Shown: in pieces, positions 50,664-58,801 of the stretch
Layout: every line of letters begins with the position of its first letter
Position numbering within the stretch: position 1 is the stretch's first letter
NCBI RefSeq assembly: GCF_036250755.1
Contig: NZ_CP109583.1
Coordinates: forward strand, 8,736,001-8,800,000
Direction: 5' to 3'
DNA: 64,000 nt
Origin: Streptomyces uncialis
GTDB lineage: Bacteria; Actinomycetota; Actinomycetes; Streptomycetales; Streptomycetaceae
Position numbers and translations under genes: made by a program
The notes under the pieces: generated by a model
What the model was told of the DNA's origin: nothing
Database searches by the model: none
Seen by the model: the letters and a program-made list of their open reading frames with translations, nothing else

Positions 50664-52174
50664 CCGCATTGCTCACGGCCCTGATCCTGCTCCCCACCGC
50701 CGTCGCGGCACTCCTGATGTGTGTCCCGCGCACTGCCCCGCGCTCCGTCTTCCTCACCGTGTGGGTGGCGACCGCGGCAGCCGAACTCGCCCTCACCCTG
50801 GCCGTGTGGGCGGGATACCGGCCCGACGGCGGAATGCAGTACGAGACACAGGTCACATGGATCCCCAGTGCCGGGGTGAGCTACCACATCGGTGTCGACG
50901 GCCTGTCCTTGCCGCTGATGGCCATGACCTCCCTGCTCTTCCTCGCCTGTGCCGTCTACGCACTCCGGGAGACCCGGCGGGTACGGGAGTTCGCGGCGCT
51001 CTTCCTCTTCCTCCAGACAACCTGCCTCGGACTGTTCGCCGCCCTCGACCTGATCCTCTTCTTCGTCTTCTTCGACCTGTCCATCGTCGCGATGTACTTC
51101 ATCATCGCGAGCTGGGGGCACGCCGGAGCGCACCGGGCCGCCCTGAAGTTCTTCCTCTACACCTTCCTCGGCTCCCTCGCCCTGCTGCTCGGCTTCATCG
51201 GCCTCTACCTCGCCGCCGATCCGCACACCTTCGACATCGTCGAACTCACCGGGACGAACCCCCTCGCCGGCCGCTCGCTGTACGGCGCGCTGGTACTGCT
51301 CGCCATCGGCGTGGGCCTCGCGGTGAAGACCCCGACCGTCCCCTTCCACACCTGGCTGCCGCCCGCGCACACCGAGGCCCCCACCATCGGATCGGTCGTC
51401 CTCGCCGGTGTACTGCTCAAGATGGGCACCTACGGATTCCTGCGGATCGCGATGCCCGTACTCCCCGGCGCCTGGACGGAGTACGCCCTGGTCTTCGTCG
51501 TCGTCGGCGTGGTCTCCGTGCTGTACGGGGCACTGGTCGCCATGGCCCAGACCGACTTCAAACGGATGATCGCCTACACCTCGGTCAACCACATGGGCTA
51601 CATCCTGCTGGCGATCGGCGCCGCCGCCGCCGTCGGCACCGGCGAACAGGCCCGGCGACTCGCCGTCACAGGAGCCGTGTTCCAGATGGTCAGCCACGGT
51701 CTGCTCACCGGCGCGCTCTTCCTGCTCTCCGGCGTGCTGTACGCACGCGGACGCACCTACGAGATGGCCGCGTACTCAGGGGTCGCCGACCGGGCCCCGG
51801 TCTTCGCCGCGGCGACCGGACTCGCGGCGTTCGCGTCCCTCGGACTGCCCGGCTTCTCCGGCTTCATCGCCGAGTTCCAGATCCTCGCCGGCAGCCTCGG
51901 CCCCCGGCCCGTCGCGACCGGACTGGCCCTGCTGGGCATCCTGATCACCGCCGCGCTCCTCGTCCGCGCGATGCAGCAGATCTTCCTCGGCCCGACACGA
52001 CTGCCCGCCCTGGCCCCCGGCGCGGCCGGACCGTTCCCCGATCTGCGGCCGCACGAGAGCGCCGCCGTCCTCCCCCTCCTCGCACTCGGCATCGTCCTCG
52101 GCCTCATGCCCCGCTTCGTCCTCGACATCATCGAACCCGCCTCCCACCAGGTGCTGGACCTGCTCGCGCGATGA
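50660..52174 (+). CDS. nuoM: NADH-quinone oxidoreductase subunit M
   Basis: A 504-residue antiporter-like subunit with about 14 helices. GVDGLSLPLMAMTSLLF (about 76-92), the Glu/Asp-region LILFFVFFDLSIVAMYFII (about 115-133; Asp stands where many NuoM proteins have Glu), AVKTPTVPFHTWLPPAHTEA (about 221-240) with the conserved Lys, and GVLLKMGTYGFLRIAMP are all classic NuoM signatures. GTG start overlapping nuoL by four bases; its stop overlaps nuoN (ATGA). Confidence 0.95.
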   Translation: MTALLTALILLPTAVAALLMCVPRTAPRSVFLTVWVATAAAELALTLAVWAGYRPDGGMQYETQVTWIPSAGVSYHIGVDGLSLPLMAMTSLLFLACAVYALRETRRVREFAALFLFLQTTCLGLFAALDLILFFVFFDLSIVAMYFIIASWGHAGAHRAALKFFLYTFLGSLALLLGFIGLYLAADPHTFDIVELTGTNPLAGRSLYGALVLLAIGVGLAVKTPTVPFHTWLPPAHTEAPTIGSVVLAGVLLKMGTYGFLRIAMPVLPGAWTEYALVFVVVGVVSVLYGALVAMAQTDFKRMIAYTSVNHMGYILLAIGAAAAVGTGEQARRLAVTGAVFQMVSHGLLTGALFLLSGVLYARGRTYEMAAYSGVADRAPVFAAATGLAAFASLGLPGFSGFIAEFQILAGSLGPRPVATGLALLGILITAALLVRAMQQIFLGPTRLPALAPGAAGPFPDLRPHESAAVLPLLALGIVLGLMPRFVLDIIEPASHQVLDLLAR

Positions 52175-53589
52175 ACGGGATGAACGAGAACCCCCTCGAC
52201 CTCCTCCCCGAGGCGCTGCTCGCCGCGTCCGCGGTCATCGGACTGCTCCTCGGGGCCTGGCTGCCCCGGCACCGCCAGTGGATGACCGGCGCCCTCGCCG
52301 CCGCGGCCTGCACGGCGGGCATCGCCGCGGCGGCCGTCGCCGCGGCCGGTCCCGACACCACCGCGTTCGGCGAGTCCTTCAGCGTCGACCCCGTCACCGG
52401 AGCGGGCAGGATCATCATCCTCGCCGGCACCCTCCTCGTCCTCGCCCTGGCGGTCGGCCCGCTCCACGCGCACCCCCGTGAGACCGAGTTCTACGTCCTG
52501 CTGCAACTCGCCGCCCTCGGCGCCCTGATGCTCGCCGGGGCCCAGGACCTGCTGCTGCTCGCCGCCGGATATCTGCTGGCCAGTGTCCCCGCCTACACCC
52601 TCGCCGGATTCCGTAAGGACGCGGCGGGCACGGAAGCGGCCCTCAAGTACTACGTCGTGGGCGCGGCCCTCGGCGTGGTGATGCTCGGCGGGATCACGGT
52701 GCTGCTCGCCGCCGGGCGCGCGACCATGTACCCGATACTGCGAGCCGAACTGCCCATGGCCTCCGCCGCACTGGTGACGACCGGGACGATCGCGCTGGTG
52801 GCAGGCGTCCTCTTCAAGGCCGGGGGAGTGCCGGCCCACTTCTGGGTGCCGGACACCGTGCAGGGCAGCACGGCACCCGTGGCCGCGTTCCTGACCACCG
52901 TCCCCAAGATCGGCGCCCTCGTCGCCCTCTACCGCCTCGCCGCGGTGCCCCTCGCGGACACCGCGATCCCCTGGCCCGGACTGGTGGCCGTGCTCTCAGC
53001 GGCCTCGATGACCCTGGGGAACCTGGCCGCGTTCTTCCAGCGGGACGTCAAACGCCTGCTCGCGTACTCGACGATCAGCCAGGTCGGCTATCTCCTGATG
53101 CCCGTCGCGGTCGTCGGCGCCACCGGCCTCGACCAGCGGGCGCTGCTCTTCTACCTGGCGGCGTACACCGTCACCAACATCGGGGCGTTCGCCGTCGTCT
53201 GCGCCCTGCCCGACGCGCACACCATCGAGGACTACCGAGGACTGGCCCGGGAACGGCTCGTCCTCATCGCCTCCCTCGTCGTCTGCCTCCTCGGTCTGGT
53301 CGGCACACCACCCACCGCCGTCTTCCTCGGCAAACTCCAGGTGTTCAGCGCGGCGTTCGACGGCGGCTACGCCTGGCTCGCTGTCCTCGCCGCCGTCAAC
53401 ACGGTCGCCTCGCTCTTCTACTACCTGCGCTGGATCGCCCCGACCGTCTCGCCCCGAACCCACCGGCACGCGGCCACCGGCCCCAGGACGGCCGCGGGAG
53501 TCGCCTGCGTGACGGCCACCGCCTCCCTAGCCCTCGGCGTACTGGCCGAACCCGTCCTGGAAGTCCTCGCCACGCCCCTCATGCCCTGA
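52171..53589 (+). CDS. nuoN: NADH-quinone oxidoreductase subunit N
   Basis: A 472-residue antiporter-like subunit. LLQLAALGALMLAGAQDLLL (about 110-129), GTEAALKYYVVGAALGVVML (about 152-171) with the Lys of the channel, FKAGGVPAHFWVPDTVQGS (about 216-234) and RDVKRLLAYSTISQVGYLLM (about 291-310) are diagnostic. An alternative ATG lies nine bases downstream. Last gene of the operon; the 160-base gap to the convergent metallophosphoesterase holds only GACACGACCCCG-like short repeats. Confidence 0.95.
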   Translation: MNGMNENPLDLLPEALLAASAVIGLLLGAWLPRHRQWMTGALAAAACTAGIAAAAVAAAGPDTTAFGESFSVDPVTGAGRIIILAGTLLVLALAVGPLHAHPRETEFYVLLQLAALGALMLAGAQDLLLLAAGYLLASVPAYTLAGFRKDAAGTEAALKYYVVGAALGVVMLGGITVLLAAGRATMYPILRAELPMASAALVTTGTIALVAGVLFKAGGVPAHFWVPDTVQGSTAPVAAFLTTVPKIGALVALYRLAAVPLADTAIPWPGLVAVLSAASMTLGNLAAFFQRDVKRLLAYSTISQVGYLLMPVAVVGATGLDQRALLFYLAAYTVTNIGAFAVVCALPDAHTIEDYRGLARERLVLIASLVVCLLGLVGTPPTAVFLGKLQVFSAAFDGGYAWLAVLAAVNTVASLFYYLRWIAPTVSPRTHRHAATGPRTAAGVACVTATASLALGVLAEPVLEVLATPLMP

Positions 53590-53749
53590 CACGGCCCGAC
53601 GTGCTCCGACATGGCCCCGACACGACCTCCACGCGGCCTGGACACGACCCCGGCTCGGCACCGGAGCGGCCCGACTCGGCCCCGACCCGGGCCCCTGGGC
53701 CGGTCACCGCGGCTTCCACAAGTACGGGAGAGCTGTGGGCGCGGGAGGA

Positions 53750-54574
53750 CTACTGCTGCGGGAGAATGCGGACGAGCCCGGCGGGTGCGACCGGTCGGCC
53801 GCGCCACTCGCGCGGATAGCCGAGCGACACCTCGCGGTGGGGCACCCCGTCGCACTCGATCGTGCGCGGGATGTGCAGATGCCCGTAGACGACGGTGATC
53901 GCGCGGTACCGCACATGCCAGTCCGCCGTGGCCTCGGTGCCGCACCACAGGGCGAACTCCGGGTAGCGCAGGACCCGGGTCGGCTCACGTACCAGCGGGA
54001 AGTGGTTGACGAGCACGGTGGGCAGCGCGGGGTCGATCCGGTCCAGGCGTGAGCGGGTGTAGGACAGCCGCGCCCGGCACCACGCCTCACGGCTGGGATA
54101 CGGGTCGGGATGCAGCAGATACTCGTCGGTCGCGACCACACCCGCCTGGTGGGCGACGTCGAGCGCCCCTTCCACGGTGTATGTCCCCTCGGGCCGGAAC
54201 GTGTAGTCGTACAGCACGAACAGCGGCGCGATCACGACCGGTCCGTCGGCGCCCGGCCACACCGGGTACTCGTCCTCGGGTGTGACCACCCCGAGGTCGC
54301 GCAGGGTCCGCACCAGGTGTGTGTACCGCTTGTCGCCCCGCAGCTGCACCGGGTCCTTCGGCGGGGTCCACAGCTCATGGTTGCCGGGAGCCCAGATGAC
54401 CTTGGCGAAGCGTTCGTTGAGTGTGCCGAGCGCCCACACGATGTCGTCGAAGGTCTCCCCGACATCCCCGGCGACCACCAGCCAGTCGTCGTCCGACTCG
54501 GGGCGCAGCCCTTCGACGATGGCACGGTTCTCGGTGTAGCGGACATGGAGGTCGCTGATGGCGAGCAACTTCAT
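53750..54574 (-). CDS. Metallophosphoesterase
   Basis: A 274-residue calcineurin-like phosphoesterase. Metal-binding motifs appear in order: D7 and H9 in ISDLHVRY, VVAGDVGETFDD (about 36), APGNHELW (about 67), VNHFP (about 202) and VVYGHLHIPR (about 243). Starting at 54574 puts the DLH motif at residue 7, the usual position. No signal peptide. Streptomyces genomes often carry such a gene beside phosphopantetheinyl transferase genes; none is seen here. Substrate unknown. Confidence 0.9.
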   Translation of the reverse strand: MKLLAISDLHVRYTENRAIVEGLRPESDDDWLVVAGDVGETFDDIVWALGTLNERFAKVIWAPGNHELWTPPKDPVQLRGDKRYTHLVRTLRDLGVVTPEDEYPVWPGADGPVVIAPLFVLYDYTFRPEGTYTVEGALDVAHQAGVVATDEYLLHPDPYPSREAWCRARLSYTRSRLDRIDPALPTVLVNHFPLVREPTRVLRYPEFALWCGTEATADWHVRYRAITVVYGHLHIPRTIECDGVPHREVSLGYPREWRGRPVAPAGLVRILPQQ

Positions 54575-54875
54575 CCCAGCACCCCTGCCCCGGCATCGCG
54601 GCCACGCCGCACGTCCTCGTACATATGGCTTCCCGTCCGTGTCCCCGCGCACGACATCTGTGCGCATGCCCTGTCCTCGCGCGCCGACCCGCTCGCGACG
54701 CGGTACCACTGACGAACACCCCACTCTACGTGCCGCGTTGGGTGGTGGGGGCGGGGGGACGGGAGGCCCGGGTGCGGGGAGGTCCCCATGCGGCCGGGTG
54801 CCCCGGTGTCACGACCGACGAGCCGGGCCCGACGGTCCGGGCCCGGCTCGAAGGGACTGGCTGGAACGCGCCGGG
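54575..54875. other. Intergenic stretch with terminator
   Basis: 301 bases between two minus-strand genes. It contains the terminator of the aminopropyltransferase operon (54819-54850) and presumably the promoter of the metallophosphoesterase. Nothing else recognised. Confidence 0.55.
54819..54850 (-). terminator. Strong hairpin ending the aminopropyltransferase operon
   Basis: CGAGCCGGGCCCG (54819-54831) and CGGGCCCGGCTCG (54838-54850) form a 13-bp perfect stem with a 6-base loop, 25 bases past the stop codon on the minus strand. Confidence 0.85.
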
Positions 54876-56471
54876 CTAGTAGTTCCGCCACTCGTGGCGG
54901 GTGTACTCCAGGACCGCGGGGTCCATCAGGGTGCTGGCCCGTACGTCCTGGCGGCGGCGGTCGACCGGGAAGACGGTGGACGCCCTGAGGACGGAGCCGT
55001 CGAGGAACCTCAGCGGCGGGGCGTCGCCCGCGAGGCGCAGCGGTGGCGGGGCGTCGGTTCCGGCGGTGGCGAGGAGGAAGCCCCAGTTGCCGAAGCTGGG
55101 CACATCGACCTGGAACGGCGTGGTGGTGTATCCGGCCTCGGCCATGGTCTCGGCGATCGACCAGTACGTCTTGGGGGCGAAGAACGGCGAACCGCCCTGG
55201 ACGAGCACCTGGCTGTCCGGCTTCAGGACCCGGCCGAGGAGATGGTAGAACTCCACGCTGTACAGCTTGGCGAGGGCCGCGGTGTCCGGGTCGGGGAAGT
55301 CGATGAGGACCGCGTCGTAGCGCCGTGTCGCGTCGCGCAGCCAGTTGAAGGCGTCGGCGTGGACGGTGGTGACCCGCGGGTCGTCGAGGGCTTTGTCGTT
55401 GAGTGCGGCGAGCGGGGAGAAGTCGCGTGCCAGCCGGGTGATCGCGGGGTCGAGGTCCACCAGGGTCACGTCCTCGACGTCGTCGTAGCGCAGTACCTCG
55501 CGCAGGGCGAGCGCGTCGCCGCCGCCGAGGATGAGTACGGACGAGCGGTTCTTCGACAGACCGGGGTGGACGAGTGCCTCGTGGTAGCGGTACTCGTCCA
55601 CGGAGGAGAACTGGAGGTCGCCGTTGAGGAACAGCCGGGTGTCCGGGGACCCGGTGAACGCCCTGGAGCGGGTGATCACGATGTCCTGGTACGGGGTGGT
55701 CTCGGCGTGGACGATCGGATCGCGGTAGAGCTGCTGACGGGCGCTGACCTCGATCTCGTCGGCCAGGACGTACACCGTGCCGAGGATGCCGAGGACGGCG
55801 GTCATACCCGCGAGCAGACCGATCCGCACGATACGGCGCATCTCATGGCGGAAGATCCACAGTACGACGACGACACCGGCGGTGGCGTTGACGGCGCCCA
55901 CGACCAGGGCGCCCTGGAGCTGCCCGAAGGCGGGCAGCAGCAGGAACGGGAAGGCCAGTCCGCCGACCAGGGCGCCGATGTAGTCGACGGCGAACATATC
56001 GGCGACGGCGCTGCCCGCCTCCTGCCGTCTGATCCGCTGGAGAAGAGTCATCAGCAGGGGGATCTCGGCGCCGATGAGGAGTCCGACCGCGAAGGACACC
56101 ACCACCATGGCGGGCATGTAGATGCGCAGCCAGGCGAACGAGACGTACAGGATGAGCACCGACAGTCCGCCGACCAGGGCGAGGGTGCCCTCGATGAGGG
56201 CGAAGCCGCCGGCCGCCCGCTTCTGGAGCGGTTTGGCGGCCAGCGAGCCGATGCCCATCGCGAAGACCATGACGGACAGCACCACCGAGGTCTGCACCAC
56301 GGAGTTGCCGATGAGGTAGCTGCCGAGCGCGGTCAGCGCCAGTTCGTAGGTCAGTCCGCAGGCGGCGCAGATGAACACGGCGAGCAGCAGCAGGAACCGT
56401 GCCGCCCGCGACTGGGGCCCTTGCGCGCGGGACGCGGGTTCGGAGGTGCGGGGGACGGTGTCGGTGCTCAC
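54876..56471 (-). CDS. Membrane-anchored polyamine aminopropyltransferase (spermidine synthase-like)
   Basis: A 531-residue two-part protein. Residues about 28-235 hold six to seven membrane helices (FLLLLAVFICAACGLTYELA onward). The C-terminal cytoplasmic domain is a spermidine-synthase fold: VLILGGGDALALREVL (about 310), the acidic DLDPAITRL, and the catalytic-site VLIDFPDPD (about 380), then KLYSVEFYHLL. Classical substrate-loop residues are only partly kept, so the true substrate is uncertain. The GTG at 56471 is eight bases after the DUF350 stop, with a weak binding site. Last gene of a four-gene operon with DUF2617, DUF4247 and DUF350 proteins, a combination seen in many actinobacteria. 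Confidence 0.88.
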   Translation of the reverse strand: MSTDTVPRTSEPASRAQGPQSRAARFLLLLAVFICAACGLTYELALTALGSYLIGNSVVQTSVVLSVMVFAMGIGSLAAKPLQKRAAGGFALIEGTLALVGGLSVLILYVSFAWLRIYMPAMVVVSFAVGLLIGAEIPLLMTLLQRIRRQEAGSAVADMFAVDYIGALVGGLAFPFLLLPAFGQLQGALVVGAVNATAGVVVVLWIFRHEMRRIVRIGLLAGMTAVLGILGTVYVLADEIEVSARQQLYRDPIVHAETTPYQDIVITRSRAFTGSPDTRLFLNGDLQFSSVDEYRYHEALVHPGLSKNRSSVLILGGGDALALREVLRYDDVEDVTLVDLDPAITRLARDFSPLAALNDKALDDPRVTTVHADAFNWLRDATRRYDAVLIDFPDPDTAALAKLYSVEFYHLLGRVLKPDSQVLVQGGSPFFAPKTYWSIAETMAEAGYTTTPFQVDVPSFGNWGFLLATAGTDAPPPLRLAGDAPPLRFLDGSVLRASTVFPVDRRRQDVRASTLMDPAVLEYTRHEWRNY

Positions 56472-56479
56472 GGAGGCGG

Positions 56480-56917
56480 TCAGGAGACGGCCGCGCCGAC
56501 CATGAAGGCCGTACCCAGGTACATCGCCGCCTGGACCCAGGCCGCGGGATGCGGACGGTCGCCGCTGTCGTCCAGGACGACGGCGCCCATCCGGCCCGGG
56601 GTCATCAGCCCCACGACGAGCGAGATGAGCGTCATCACGACGACTCCCGCAAGCCCGTAGAGCAGGGTGCTGGCGAGGCCCTGGCCGAGGCCCAGTTCGG
56701 ACTCGCTGGCGCGGATCGACTGCTCGATCACCAGGCCGATGGCCACCGTCTGCCCGGCGAGGAGGATCGCCGCCCCGCGGTTGCGCTCGGTCCACACCAC
56801 ATGGAACAGCTTGCCGGGGGTGACGAGGTCGAGGGCGACGAAGCCCACGGCCATCACGACGAAGCCGACGAGGCCGTAGAGCAGGGCGATGCCCGCCGAC
56901 TCGAATATCTCTGCCAC
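56480..56917 (-). CDS. DUF350 membrane protein
   Basis: A 145-residue protein with four hydrophobic helices arranged as two similar halves. LLYGLVGFVVMAVGFVALDL (about 13-32) and LLYGLAGVVVMTLISLVVGL (about 85-104) are the duplicated DUF350 unit. Each half is followed by TPG (VTPGKLF; MTPGRMG). Function unknown; family members sit beside membrane aminopropyltransferases, as here. GTG start with AAAGG upstream. Confidence 0.88.
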   Translation of the reverse strand: MAEIFESAGIALLYGLVGFVVMAVGFVALDLVTPGKLFHVVWTERNRGAAILLAGQTVAIGLVIEQSIRASESELGLGQGLASTLLYGLAGVVVMTLISLVVGLMTPGRMGAVVLDDSGDRPHPAAWVQAAMYLGTAFMVGAAVS

Positions 56918-56968
56918 GGTGGTGCCTTTCGCTGGGGTCGTTGACGTGCTCGGACGGGCGGCGGTGGG

Positions 56969-57373
56969 CTATTTGCCCGCGCCGGGGCCCCCGCCGCGGA
57001 ATTCGTTGCTGTCCGGGTGCGGCCACTTCGAGGGCAGCTTCCCGTACCAGCGCTGATAGCCGGTGCGGTAGTCCACGACCTCGATCCGGCTGCCCCGCTT
57101 GTAGGGGGCGATGGAGACGATGTCCTCGCGGTAGCGCAGGTACACCGTGTTCCCGTCGCGGCCCCGGTCCCGTGCCGAGGTGTGCCCGGAGATCTCGTCG
57201 GCGACCGAGCCCGGGCGGTCCTTCTTGTCCACATGGCCGACGGGTACGCGGGCGTACTGGCTGCTGATCCACTGGTACGGGACGGCGTTGGCCTGCTCGT
57301 CCGAGCTGTCGGAGCAGGCGGCGAGCGCCACCGTGGCGAGGAGCGTCGCGCTGACGCGTCGTGCGGTCTTCAT
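56969..57373 (-). CDS. DUF4247 lipoprotein
   Basis: A 134-residue secreted lipoprotein. The N-terminus (MKTARRVSATLLATVALAAC) ends in a lipobox with the lipidated Cys at about residue 20. The rest (IPYKRGSRIEVVDY-like core, here SIAPYKRGSRIEVVDYRTGY near 92-111) matches DUF4247. Gly-rich C-terminus. Its ATG overlaps the DUF2617 stop by four bases. Function unknown; it probably sits outside the membrane next to the products of the two following genes. Confidence 0.85.
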   Translation of the reverse strand: MKTARRVSATLLATVALAACSDSSDEQANAVPYQWISSQYARVPVGHVDKKDRPGSVADEISGHTSARDRGRDGNTVYLRYREDIVSIAPYKRGSRIEVVDYRTGYQRWYGKLPSKWPHPDSNEFRGGGPGAGK

Positions 57374-57888
57374 CGGGCCTCCATTCGGGTGTGCGTCGCC
57401 ACGATCCGGCGGCTCTGCGGATAGGTGTGCCAGGTCCGCCAGGCCAGCCCGTCGGCGAGCGGGTCCACGACCAGCGCGGTGACGGCTTCCTGGGCCCCGG
57501 GGAAGATCCCGTACAGCGCCCGCGGGTGGGTGTCCGACATCCGTCGGACCCATGCCACCTCGTTGCTGAACTCCTCCGGGGTGAAGTCCTGCACCCGGGC
57601 GGTGAAACGGTACTGCCAACCGTCGGACGTCCGCACCGTGTCGGGCAGGCCGCCCGGGGTCCCGGGCAGGCACGCCACGGTTTCCCGGACCGGGCCGGCG
57701 AAGACCTGATGGGAGGCGCCCAGCAGCCGGAGCTGCACCTCGACGCCGCCGACCGTGAGGTCGCGCACCGCGAGGGCCTCGTGCGGAGGCTGCCCCAGGG
57801 AGAAGGCGAGCTGGTCGGCGTCGGTGTCCAGATACGGGGTCGCCAGGGCTATGCCGGAACCGCCGCTCATAGGGCGCGCCCCCGCCAT
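57370..57888 (-). CDS. DUF2617 protein
   Basis: A 172-residue soluble protein. The segment ATPYLDTDADQLAFSLGQP (about 16-34) and the GIFPGAQEAVTALVV and WRTWHTYPQ motifs near the end are those of actinobacterial DUF2617 proteins. An internal ATG at 57870 (MSGGSG) is equally possible as the start, with a GGGGGC stretch upstream. First gene of the operon. Function unknown. Confidence 0.82.
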   Translation of the reverse strand: MAGARPMSGGSGIALATPYLDTDADQLAFSLGQPPHEALAVRDLTVGGVEVQLRLLGASHQVFAGPVRETVACLPGTPGGLPDTVRTSDGWQYRFTARVQDFTPEEFSNEVAWVRRMSDTHPRALYGIFPGAQEAVTALVVDPLADGLAWRTWHTYPQSRRIVATHTRMEAR

Positions 57889-58239
57889 GTCGCCGGTGCC
57901 GGTCCCCGTCCTCCGGCGGGGTCCTCCCCGCGCGTCTTCCTCAGCACCGCATACTCGAACGTCACAGGGCCCCCGTACTCACAGTCGTGCCAAATTTCCG
58001 CTGAGTATGCTACAAATTCCCGCCACCTTCCGACGAGCGGGTTTGAGCGGCCTTCCCGGCGTGCTGAACGGGCGGGTCCGCACGACTGTGTACGTCAGGT
58101 GCGGCGGGGGTTCCTCAGGGGCGGTCGGGCGCCGTCCCACCGGTCGGCGACAGGGGCTCCGACCGGCTCCGGGGCCACCGGGAGGAACGAACCGCGGGCA
58201 TTTGTACGATGCCGTGAAGCATGACCGGAGGGGGAAGAA
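57889..58239. promoter_or_regulatory. Divergent intergenic region with AT-rich direct repeats
   Basis: 351 bases between DUF2617 and yidD. An AT-rich island at about 57990-58025 holds direct repeats CAAATTTCCGC (57991-58001) and CAAATTCCCGC (58013-58023), 22 bases apart (two helical turns). TAGCAT (complement of 58007-58012) between them is -10-like for the minus strand. Likely the promoter/operator of the DUF2617 operon. Confidence 0.5.
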
Positions 58240-58698
58240 GTGGCCCGGGAGCGACCGGATCGGAAGAAGCGGAAAGGGCGGAAGGGGAGGAAAGGGAAGC
58301 AGGACGGCGAGGTCGGCTGCTGTGTCGGCGCGATGGACGACTGTCAGTACTACTGCTTCCACGCCTGCCCGCTCACCGCGATCAACGCGCTCTTCCTGGC
58401 CCTGTGGCGGCCCGCGCCCCTCGGGAGGACTCCCGCGGACCCCGCGGCTCCCCGCCCGGCCGGACGGGCGGCCGCCGCGCTGTACGGAGCGGTACGCCAC
58501 TACCGCACTCATGTCAGCCCCACCCGGCCCGCGTGCTGCCCGTACACCCCTTCCTGTTCGACCTACGCCGTCAAGGCCCTCCACCGGCACGGAGCCCTCC
58601 ACGGCACCCGGCTGATCGTCGGACGGCTGCTGCGCTGCAACCCGGCCGCGGCCCACCGCCGGGGGCACAACGATCCCGTGCCTCCCGTGAACGGCTGA
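58240..58698 (+). CDS. yidD: Membrane protein insertion efficiency factor YidD family
   Basis: A 152-residue protein whose C-terminal 75 residues are the YidD (haemolytic/DUF37) domain: CCPYTPSCSTYAVKALHRHG (about 98-117) with the three Cys, then GRLLRCNPAAAHRRGHNDPV (about 129-148). The N-terminus is strongly basic (KKRKGRKGRKGKQ) and is followed by a Cys-rich stretch (CCVGAMDDCQYYCFHACPL) not found in the usual 75-90 residue YidD; this resembles the longer Streptomyces paralogue away from the rnpA-yidC locus. The GTG start has a strong GGAGGGG site. Confidence 0.87.
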   Translation: MARERPDRKKRKGRKGRKGKQDGEVGCCVGAMDDCQYYCFHACPLTAINALFLALWRPAPLGRTPADPAAPRPAGRAAAALYGAVRHYRTHVSPTRPACCPYTPSCSTYAVKALHRHGALHGTRLIVGRLLRCNPAAAHRRGHNDPVPPVNG

Positions 58699-58801
58699 AC
58701 GGACCTCACCTGGCGGATAGTTGAGCCGGGCGCGGGGGTGCGGCGCGAGTCCGCTGGAACCCGGCTCCCGGCGCGGTTCGGGTACCGGCGCCGCCGAGTG
58801 G

